Part shown: positions 1 to 4,761 of the stretch, in pieces
Position numbering within the stretch: position 1 is the stretch's first letter
Layout: each line of letters opens with the position of its first letter
Assembly (NCBI GenBank): GCA_029778935.1
Contig: JAKPBM010000057.1
Span: 1-5,913, forward strand
Direction of reading: 5' to 3'
Source of the DNA: Bacillota bacterium
Lineage (GTDB): Bacteria > Bacillota > Clostridia > Oscillospirales > QAMX01
Length of the DNA: 5,913 nucleotides
The notes under the pieces: generated by a model
Databases searched by the model: none
What the model saw: only the letters and a program-made list of their open reading frames with translations
What the model was told of the DNA's origin: nothing
Position numbers and translations under genes: made by a program

Positions 1-140
1 CGGGCGTATTCGAGACGCTTCTCGTTGATGTCCATGAGCATCAGCTCACAGTCGTCAAACGCGGGAAACGTCATCAGGTCTCGTACCAAATCACGGGTGA
101 AGTCCAGCGAACCGGCACCGATGAATGTGAATTTTCTCAT
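1..140 (-). CDS. GH4 family alpha-glycosidase (alpha-galactosidase/alpha-glucosidase type), N-terminal fragment
   Basis: Reading the minus strand from an ATG at 140-138 gives 46 codons before the window ends, starting MRKFTFIGAGSLDFTRDLVR. The sequence shows a first beta strand and the GAGS dinucleotide-binding turn (residues 8-11), then FTRDLVRDL and, at residues 35-42, LMDINEKR, where the Asp is the usual NAD ribose contact. This pattern is typical of the GH4 alpha-galactosidase/alpha-glucosidase subgroup, whereas phospho-beta-glucosidases differ around the GxGS turn. GH4 enzymes are cytosolic, use NAD and a divalent metal, and cleave by oxidising C3, eliminating the aglycone and adding water. 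The metal ligands lie beyond the window, so substrate is unknown. The start is supported by AGGAAG (minus strand, 154-149) placed 8 nt upstream. The gene is divergent from the regulator and operon and is probably co-regulated with them. Confidence 0.88.
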   Translation of the reverse strand, partial: MRKFTFIGAGSLDFTRDLVRDLMTFPAFDDCELMLMDINEKRLEYA

Positions 141-160
141 AGTGATCGCTTCCTGTCTTC

Positions 161-177
161 TTTAGTTGTTTACTAAA
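161..177. promoter_or_regulatory. Operator-like inverted repeat upstream of the GH4 gene
   Basis: This is a perfect inverted repeat, TTTAGT-N5-ACTAAA, lying between the predicted GH4 transcription start (near 204 on the minus strand) and its ribosome site. The stretch 166-181 matches 1791-1806 at 15 of 16 positions, and its TGTTTACTAAA core recurs at 308-318. Size, symmetry and position downstream of a promoter fit a LacI/GalR-family operator acting as a roadblock. Which protein binds it is inference. Confidence 0.6.
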
Positions 178-210
178 AAATGTACACATGTTTTCTGTTC
201 CTATGTCTAT

Positions 211-239
211 AATATAACGTCATACTGTCCAAATGTCAA
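211..239 (-). promoter_or_regulatory. Sigma70-type promoter for the GH4 gene
   Basis: On the minus strand, TTGACA (239-234) is separated by 17 nt from TATATT (216-211). Transcription would start near 204 and give a leader of about 64 nt that contains the operator at 161-177. An alternative TATAAT on the same strand at 268-263 has no comparable -35 partner that I could find. Confidence 0.65.
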
Positions 240-279
240 TAAGCAATTTCTCATTATATAAAATATTTTTATATATCTC

Positions 280-308
280 TTGACAAGGTTAAAATCGAGG
301 GTTATAAT
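280..308 (+). promoter_or_regulatory. Perfect consensus sigma70 promoter, plus strand
   Basis: TTGACA (280-285), a 17-nt spacer and TATAAT (303-308) match the ideal vegetative promoter at all twelve hexamer positions. Transcription should start near 314-316. The -10 box abuts the palindrome at 308-320, so a bound repressor would block initiation directly. The promoter points toward the LacI-type gene, but a terminator at 476-505 lies before it. Confidence 0.8.
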
Positions 309-320
309 GTTTACTAAACA
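308..320. promoter_or_regulatory. Palindromic operator TGTTTACTAAACA overlapping the transcription start
   Basis: TGTTTA-C-TAAACA is a perfect 13-bp palindrome around a single central base. It overlaps the last base of the -10 box and covers the predicted start point, the classic place for a repressor site. The core is shared with 161-177 and, with one change, with 1791-1806. A LacI/GalR-family repressor is the likely binder, possibly the one encoded at 641-1645. That assignment is inferred from proximity. Confidence 0.65.
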
Positions 321-505
321 AGATAGATGGACAATATGTAATTTATCATATGTTGTTCTAATTTTCCTCCTATCGTTCGAAACTAATTATTTCCCTAAAA
401 TCGCCGGTTTTCTTCTTTTTGCGGCCCTAACCCCTATGAAAACACTGCCTGCGGTCGGGCTATGGGCGGTATTTTCGCTTCCGTTCGGATGTTGGAAGCG
501 TTTTT
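315..505 (+). ncRNA. Putative ~190-nt terminated transcript of unknown role
   Basis: A perfect promoter (280-308) and an intrinsic terminator (476-505) delimit a transcript of about 190 nt that would end 136 nt before the LacI-type start codon. It contains a possible hairpin pairing 331-339 with 348-356 (seven Watson-Crick and two wobble pairs) and a weaker AAAAT/GTTTT hairpin near 399-413 followed by a T-rich run. No convincing coding sequence starts inside it. An ATG at 307 opens a hydrophobic frame to 507, but it lies at or before the transcription start and has no ribosome site. It could be a small RNA, an attenuating leader for the regulator gene, or an untranslated remnant. I recognise no known RNA family. 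Confidence 0.35.
476..505 (+). terminator. Intrinsic terminator upstream of the LacI-type gene
   Basis: CGCTTCC (476-482) pairs with GGAAGCG (494-500) across an 11-nt loop and is followed directly by five T residues (501-505). The stem is only 7 bp, so efficiency is uncertain. It could act as a full stop or as an attenuator between the promoter at 280-308 and the regulator gene. Confidence 0.6.
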
Positions 506-583
506 AGAACTATTCGGTGTATGGCACGGGAGGGAAGAAGCTGTAAAAATTTATCAAAGCTTTAAATAATTTTCACGAACAGA

Positions 584-611
584 TTGATTTTTATGCCCGG
601 TTCGATATAAT
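584..611 (+). promoter_or_regulatory. Promoter of the LacI-type regulator gene
   Basis: TTGATT (584-589), a 16-nt spacer and TATAAT (606-611) predict a start near 618, leaving a leader of about 23 nt that holds the ribosome site AAGGAGG (629-635). None of the TGTTTAC-type operators is visible next to it, so the regulator may be expressed without autorepression from this promoter. Confidence 0.65.
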
Positions 612-640
612 GGTTGTTGTTCAAACTGAAGGAGGATTCT

Positions 641-1645
641 ATGGCAAATATTCGTCAGGTTGCGGAATTGGCCGGCGTATCCATCGCCACGGTTTCCCGC
701 ATTTTAAACGGAGACGACCGGTTCCGAACGACGCCGGAAACGCGTCAGGCTGTGCTGGACGCTGCCAGCCGGCTTCACTATACGCCGCAGCGCACGCAGA
801 GAAAAGTCCGCCTCGGCTGTATTATGGCAGTTACGGCGGAAAAATATTCCGATCCGTTTTTTACATCTATTTTAGCCGCGGCGGAAGAAGAGTGCGATCG
901 GCAGGGCGCGTCGATTTCCTTTATCCGAAATTAGACCGAGCTTTCCAATCCGAAAATTCTTCAGGAGCTGATCAGCGAGCGGCTGGAAGGCATTTTCCTT
1001 ATGGAACGCATACCGGATGCGACCTTAAGCACCCTTCGGAAGCACATCCCCCACATCATTTTCATTGACAACTACGACCTGGAGCATGAGTTCGACTGCA
1101 TCGGCTTTGACCATTACTCCGCCAACTGGCAGGTAATGCACTGTCTAATAAACCACGGCTATCAGAGAATCGCTTTGATCAGCGGCACATCGCCCAACGA
1201 GCCTCTTTCGGACACTTTCCGTCTGCTTTGCTACCGGGAAGCGCTGCGCCGTGCAGGGATTCCTTTCGACAGCAACCTGGTCAAGGACTGCCTGTGGGAT
1301 ATGGAGCTTTGCGCCCGGCAGACCAGGGAGCTGATGAGCCTGCCCGAGCCGCCGGAAGTGATCTTTGCCGGCAGCGACTCGCTGGCCTCCTCCGTCCTGA
1401 GCACGATTTACAGCATGGGCCTGCGCTGCCCCGACGACGTAGGCGTCATCGGGTTCAACAACATTCCGCTCAGCGCCCATATGGTGCCGCCGCTGACCAC
1501 CGTCAGCATCCCCACCAGAGATATCGGCATCGCCGCCGTGCAGCGGATGATGGAGCTGGTGCGCGGCAAGGGCGGGGCCAAGCGGAAGATTCTGTTCCCG
1601 ACCCGGCTCATGGAACGCCAGTCGTTAAAAAGGGTAACTAAATAG
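641..1645 (+). pseudogene. LacI/GalR-family transcriptional repressor interrupted by an in-frame amber codon
   Basis: The frame from ATG 641 (AAGGAGG at 629-635, 5 nt upstream) to TAG 1643-1645 spans 334 codons, the normal length for this family. It is broken only by a TAG at 932-934, codon 98. Residues 3-24 form the LacI helix-turn-helix (IRQVAELAGVSIATVSRILN). A hinge follows near 43-56, then the periplasmic-binding-like sensor domain starting RLGCIMAVTAEKYSDPFF. After the stop the same frame resumes with TELSNPKILQELISERLEG, as these sensor domains normally do, and continues through IGFNNIPLSAHMVPPLTTV to the C terminus with no frameshift. Standard decoding would yield a 97-residue fragment with the DNA-binding domain and only part of the sensor, unlikely to dimerise properly. 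An internal restart at ATG 1001 (GGAAGG at 985-990, 10 nt upstream) would give the sensor part alone. The likely role is repression of the GH4 gene and the sugar operon until an inducer sugar binds. The gene may be a recent pseudogene, a readthrough gene or a sequencing error. Confidence 0.85.
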
Positions 1646-1652
1646 AGTAAAC

Positions 1653-1690
1653 AACGCTCCGGAGGAAATGTTCCGGAGCGTTTCTGTTAT
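1653..1690 (+). terminator. Terminator after the LacI-type gene
   Basis: AACGCTCCGGA (1653-1663) pairs perfectly over 11 bp with TCCGGAGCGTT (1672-1682) across an 8-nt loop, starting 7 nt after the regulator's stop codon. The tail TCTGTTAT is only moderately T-rich. The bases AGTAAACAAC at 1647-1656, just before and into the stem, match the reverse complement of part of the 161-177 operator, though without the second half of the palindrome. Confidence 0.75.
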
Positions 1691-1790
1691 CTTTACTGTT
1701 GCCGGACGCCCCCTTGCTGCCCACCGTGTAATCCTTGACCATTTCAAAAAGCGGAATCTTCCTCATCGTTTTCGCGGAAGTAAAAAGAAT

Positions 1791-1806
1791 TTGTTTACCA
1801 AAAAAT
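1791..1806. promoter_or_regulatory. Third operator-like site, TTGTTTACCAAAAAAT
   Basis: It matches 166-181 at 15 of 16 positions and contains a TTTG-N5-CAAA inverted repeat (1790-1793 and 1799-1802) with the same 5-nt spacing as the first site. It lies about 100 bp upstream of the operon's -35 box, too far for simple blocking of initiation. It could be an auxiliary site for repression by looping, or serve a promoter I did not find. Confidence 0.45.
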
Positions 1807-1816
1807 CGTTAAGACC

Positions 1817-1847
1817 CCCAACCCGTTCGGTTGGGTTATTTGTTTTG
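1817..1847 (+). terminator. Terminator-like hairpin upstream of the operon promoter
   Basis: CCCAACC (1817-1823) pairs with GGTTGGG (1829-1835) over 7 bp with a 5-nt loop and is followed by TTATTTGTTTT. It may back up the terminator at 1653-1690, insulating the operon from regulator transcription, or end a short transcript started nearby. No matching promoter was identified between the two hairpins. Confidence 0.5.
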
Positions 1848-1902
1848 CAAAAACCCCGAATCTTCGAGCTTAAACGGAACCTTATCGTTTCTTTTCATAA
1901 CA

Positions 1903-1931
1903 TTGACAAAGATTGGCAATCCAGTTACAAT
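1903..1931 (+). promoter_or_regulatory. Sigma70-type promoter of the sugar operon
   Basis: TTGACA (1903-1908), a 17-nt spacer and TACAAT (1926-1931) form a near-consensus promoter with one mismatch. Transcription would start near 1938, about 27 nt before the first gene, and cover all three genes to the terminator at 5818-5856. Confidence 0.75.
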
Positions 1932-1935
1932 TGCC
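1915..1935. repeat. Inverted repeat GGCAAT-N9-ATTGCC overlapping the operon -10 box
   Basis: The 6-bp arms at 1915-1920 and 1930-1935 are perfect complements and flank and overlap the -10 box. The position suits a repressor site, but the sequence differs from the TGTTTACYAAA motif of the other sites. It would therefore belong to a different regulator or be coincidental. Confidence 0.35.
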
Positions 1936-1964
1936 TTGATATGGCAGTGTAAGGGGGGGTACCT

Positions 1965-3890
1965 ATGCACCGGAAAAAGCGAAGCGAAAGCTTTCTGGGG
2001 ATGCACTTTGATTTTCACGCGCGTAAAGACCAGACGGGCATCGGCGAAAACTGCGCGCCGGAGGTCATCGGCCGCATGCTGGACGCCGTAAAGCCCGACT
2101 ACGTACAGTGCGACACGAAAGGCCACGCCGGCGCCACCAGCTACCCGACGAAAGTCGGCTACCAGGCCGAGGGAATCGTGGCCGACATCTTAAAAATGTG
2201 GCGCGAGGAAACGGCCAAACGGGGGATTGCCCTGTATGCCCACCATTCCGGCGTATGGGACAACCTGGCTATCGAACACAACCCGTCCTGGGCGGCGGTC
2301 AACGAAAAGGGCGAACCGTCCAAGGAGAAAACCTCCGTCTTCGGCCCCTACGTGGAGCAGCTGCTGGGGCCGCAGCTAGTGGAAATGGCGACGGAGTACG
2401 GCTTGGACGGCGTATGGGTCGACGGCGACTGCTGGGCCGTCATGCCCGACTATTCCGAGCACGCGCAGGTTGCCTACCACGCCAAAACGGGCCGCATGCC
2501 GCCCAAGCCGGACGAGGAAGGGTATGACGAATACCTGGAGTTTAACCGGCAGGGCTTTCGGGACTATGTGGCAAAATACATCTCGATTGTAAAAGAGAAA
2601 GCGCCCGAATTTGAAGTTGCGTCCAACTGGATGTACACCTCTTTTGCGCCGGAGGAAGTTACTCTGCCTGTGGACTTTATCTCCGGCGACTACTCCCCGC
2701 AAAATAGCGTCAACACGGCGCGGTTTGAAGCCGCCTGCCTGGTGCGCCAGGGCAAACCCTGGGACCTGATGGCTTGGGGCTTCAACATTCAAAACGGCTA
2801 CCACTGCCTGAAATCCCTGCCGCAGCTATGCCAGGAAGCGGCGGTGGTCATCGCGTTTGGCGGCGGCTTCCAGTTCTACAACGCCCAGAAAGTGGGCACG
2901 GTGCAGGAATGGGCCATCCCCATGTGGGCAAAACTGGCCGAATTCTGCCGCGCCAGGGAAGAGGCCTGCCACAAGGCCATGCCGCATCCGCAAGTGGGCA
3001 TCATATACTCCACCAAAGCCTTCTACCACAATAAAAAGAACCTGTTTACGCCGTACGGCTGCCCCGTCACCGGCGCTGTAAAGGGAAGCCTTTTCGCCGC
3101 CCAGGAAAACCAGTATTCGGCGGAAATCCTGATGTCACACCACCTTTTGAAGCTGACCGACGAGGAGCTTTCCCGCTTTGGCATGCTGATTCTGCCCAAT
3201 GTGCCGGTTATCGAGGACGAAGTGAAAGCGAAACTGCTTGCCTACGCCCAAAACGGCGGCACGCTGGCCCTTTGGGGGCCCGACACGGTGCGGCTGTTTG
3301 CCGATGAGCTGGGCGTTTCCGGCGAAACAAGCGAAGCGGAAGTCATCTACGTGGAAAGCGACGGAGCCTTCGCCCCGATCAAACAGCGGTATCTGCGCCT
3401 GTCCGGCGTATCCGAAACGGGTTTCGGCCTATTGAAGTCGGATATGGGCGAGAGAATCAGCCTGTCCTTTGAAAAACCCTTCGGCAAAGGCAAATTGCAG
3501 GCCGTGGCATTCGATTTGGGCAGAGGGTATGAGAAGGAGCCTTCCGTTGTGCTGCGCCGGTTTGCCCAGCGGCAGCTGGCCGGCTTTGCGGGCAAGGCCA
3601 TGCGCGTGTACGGCTCGCACCTGGTTATGCCCCTCTGGATGGAAAAGAACGGCCGCAGCTATGTGAACCTTTTAAACCTTGGCGGCGCCCATATGGACGA
3701 AAGGCAGAGATCTTTCGACGAAATCCCGCCTCTTTATAACCTGACCGTGCAAATCCCCTGCGAACAGCCCAAAAACGTCACCCTGCTACCGGAGAACATC
3801 GCGCTCCGTTGGGAATATGCCGACGGGATGCTGACGGTGCAGATTGAGCGTTTGGACATTCATACCGTACTCGCTATAGAAGGAGAATGA
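1965..3890 (+). CDS. Putative glycosidase, GHL6-type catalytic barrel with beta-galactosidase-trimerisation-like domain
   Basis: This 641-aa protein has no signal peptide or membrane segment and is likely cytosolic. Residues 10 to about 330 resemble the hypothetical glycosyl hydrolase 6 barrel, related to GH29/GH42 and GH151 alpha-L-fucosidase-like enzymes. Landmarks are GMHFDFHA (12-19), DYVQCDTKGHAG (45-56), HHSGVWD (93-99), GVWVDGDCW (149-157), SGDYSPQNSVN (240-250), KPWDLMAWGF (264-273) and AFGGGFQFY (297-305). Asp153 or Asp155 at a strand end is the best nucleophile candidate; this is inferred from position. Residues about 340-445 (VGIIYST, LILPNVPVIED, YAQNGGTLALWGPD) resemble the flavodoxin/GATase-like trimerisation domain of GH42 enzymes. 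The rest is a beta-rich C-terminal region. The start has a strong ribosome site (AAGGGGGG, 1951-1958). It heads the operon and presumably releases a sugar that the next two enzymes process. The hydrolase-fold family call is firm, but substrate is unknown; alpha-L-fucoside is one possibility. Confidence 0.8.
   Translation: MHRKKRSESFLGMHFDFHARKDQTGIGENCAPEVIGRMLDAVKPDYVQCDTKGHAGATSYPTKVGYQAEGIVADILKMWREETAKRGIALYAHHSGVWDNLAIEHNPSWAAVNEKGEPSKEKTSVFGPYVEQLLGPQLVEMATEYGLDGVWVDGDCWAVMPDYSEHAQVAYHAKTGRMPPKPDEEGYDEYLEFNRQGFRDYVAKYISIVKEKAPEFEVASNWMYTSFAPEEVTLPVDFISGDYSPQNSVNTARFEAACLVRQGKPWDLMAWGFNIQNGYHCLKSLPQLCQEAAVVIAFGGGFQFYNAQKVGTVQEWAIPMWAKLAEFCRAREEACHKAMPHPQVGIIYSTKAFYHNKKNLFTPYGCPVTGAVKGSLFAAQENQYSAEILMSHHLLKLTDEELSRFGMLILPNVPVIEDEVKAKLLAYAQNGGTLALWGPDTVRLFADELGVSGETSEAEVIYVESDGAFAPIKQRYLRLSGVSETGFGLLKSDMGERISLSFEKPFGKGKLQAVAFDLGRGYEKEPSVVLRRFAQRQLAGFAGKAMRVYGSHLVMPLWMEKNGRSYVNLLNLGGAHMDERQRSFDEIPPLYNLTVQIPCEQPKNVTLLPENIALRWEYADGMLTVQIERLDIHTVLAIEGE
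3879..3885 (+). promoter_or_regulatory. Ribosome binding site that decides the start of the TIM-barrel gene
   Basis: GAAGGAG at 3879-3885 lies inside the end of the upstream gene. It is 1 nt from the ATG at 3887, which overlaps the upstream stop as ATGA, and 7 nt from the ATG at 3893. The 7-nt spacing is normal and the 1-nt spacing is not, so 3893 is the better start. Stop and start are then 2 nt apart, consistent with translational coupling. Confidence 0.7.
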
Positions 3891-3892
3891 GC

Positions 3893-4735
3893 ATGTATAA
3901 GGCAATCAACGCGTGGTCCGTGGACGGCAACACCGGCTTTGCGGAGATGTTCCGCCAGGTCAAAGCGGCCGGGTTCACCGCCATCGAGCTGAACATCGAC
4001 AAACCCGGCGCTTCCAAACACAGCTTATGCATGGATACCACCGAAGCGGAGCTTGCGGAAATCAAGGCCATGGCCGACGAAGCCCGCGTATCCATCTGCA
4101 GTATTTCCACCTCCCTGTACGGCAGCAAGCTGGGCTCAAACAACAGGGAAGACCGGGAGTTTGCCAAAGCGCTTTTGGCCAGACAGCTGGAGTTTGCCCG
4201 GGCTTTAGGGGCGGACGGCATACTGGTTGTTCCCGGAGGAAACTATTACGACGGACAGACGATTCTCTCGGCCTATGAGACGGTTTTTGACACGTTGTCG
4301 GAGGTTAAGCCCTTAATAGCCATCAGCAACGTAAAGGTAGGGCTGGAAAACGTCTGGAACGGCTTTTTCCTTTCGCCCTTTGACATGCGCGACTTAATCG
4401 ACCGGCTGGACTGCCCGAACCTGGGCGCGTATTTTGACGTGGGCAACGTGGTGGCCGCGTCCAACCCCGAGTCGTGGATTGAGATTTTGGGAAGCCGCAT
4501 TGTTAAAGTGCACGTGAAAGACTTTGCCCGCAAGGGCGGTTTCTACTCCGGCGGCGATTTTGTGGACCTGTGGGCCGGCAACGTCAACTGGGCCCGCGTT
4601 ATGGCCGCCCTGCGGCAGGCGGGGTACAACGGCTCGCTGACGGCGGAAGTGTTCCCCACGAAAGCGTACGAGGATATGACTGTGTTCTACCGGGAAGTTT
4701 CGGAACAGATGAACCGCATTTTGGCATTATTATAA
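3893..4735 (+). CDS. Sugar phosphate isomerase/epimerase family TIM barrel (AP endonuclease 2 / xylose isomerase-like)
   Basis: The 280-aa protein has the length and pattern of the xylose-isomerase-like barrel superfamily. The N terminus MYKAINAWSV leads to FAEMFRQVKAAGFTAIELNI (16-35). Likely metal ligands sit at successive strand ends: Glu152 (VGLENVWN), Asp182 (AYFDVGN), His207 (VKVHVKD) and Glu247 (LTAEVFP). Such enzymes usually bind Mn, Co or Mg and isomerise, epimerise or dehydrate keto-sugars and inositol derivatives. The C-deglycosidase catalytic subunits also share this fold. No signal peptide is present. Starting at 3887 would add two residues, but the ribosome site favours 3893. 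It is coupled to the hydrolase upstream and 26 nt from the oxidoreductase downstream. It probably acts on the dehydrogenase's keto-sugar product or on the released sugar; this is inferred from context. The exact reaction cannot be assigned. Confidence 0.85.
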   Translation: MYKAINAWSVDGNTGFAEMFRQVKAAGFTAIELNIDKPGASKHSLCMDTTEAELAEIKAMADEARVSICSISTSLYGSKLGSNNREDREFAKALLARQLEFARALGADGILVVPGGNYYDGQTILSAYETVFDTLSEVKPLIAISNVKVGLENVWNGFFLSPFDMRDLIDRLDCPNLGAYFDVGNVVAASNPESWIEILGSRIVKVHVKDFARKGGFYSGGDFVDLWAGNVNWARVMAALRQAGYNGSLTAEVFPTKAYEDMTVFYREVSEQMNRILALL

Positions 4736-4761
4736 AAAATGGTAAAACGGGAGGAAGAAAA

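Larger units (their letters stand above)
1691..1902. other. Spacer between regulator and sugar operon; no supported gene
   Basis: Short open frames exist on both strands, but none has a ribosome site together with a recognisable protein. One minus-strand frame starting MRKIPLFEMVKDYTV (ATG near 1767) runs back through the terminator stem to about 1638. It has no ribosome site and I do not recognise it. The spacer holds the operator-like site at 1791-1806 and the terminator-like hairpin at 1817-1847, described separately. From about 1780 the DNA is AT-rich, like the spacer at 141-400. Confidence 0.6.

Noticed and set aside
280..507. A 75-codon hydrophobic reading frame that might be a small membrane protein
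   Set aside because: Its start codons lie within the -35 and -10 boxes of the perfect promoter, so they would not be in that promoter's transcript. No ribosome site precedes any in-frame start, and its last codons form the terminator stem and T run.
575..604. Inverted repeat CGAAC/GTTCG flanking the regulator promoter spacer
   Set aside because: Five-bp arms about 20 nt apart are expected by chance in a spacer of this size, and nothing else supports a site.
932..934. Pyrrolysine or reassigned amber codon
   Set aside because: The regulator's terminal stop is also TAG, no LacI-family protein is known to me to use pyrrolysine, and no supporting tRNA or synthetase is in the window. Kept only as a check to run.
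610..1068. Long plus-strand frame overlapping the regulator, which could have suggested a frameshift bypassing the amber codon
   Set aside because: Its translation is arginine-rich and unlike any LacI-family sequence. The genuine frame continues on both sides of the TAG in the same register, so no frameshift is needed.
1638..1767. Minus-strand frame starting MRKIPLFEMVKDYTVGSKG
   Set aside because: It has no ribosome site, overlaps the regulator terminator, is only about 42 codons and resembles nothing I recognise. A decayed gene remnant is possible but unsupported.
1668..1952. 94-codon plus-strand frame across the spacer
   Set aside because: It runs through the terminator arm, the operator-like site, the hairpin and the operon promoter, has no ribosome site and gives a composition unlike a folded protein.
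4570..4761. N-terminal extension of the oxidoreductase back into the TIM-barrel gene
   Set aside because: The extension is a shadow of the upstream gene. The Rossmann fold begins right after ATG 4762, which has a good ribosome site.
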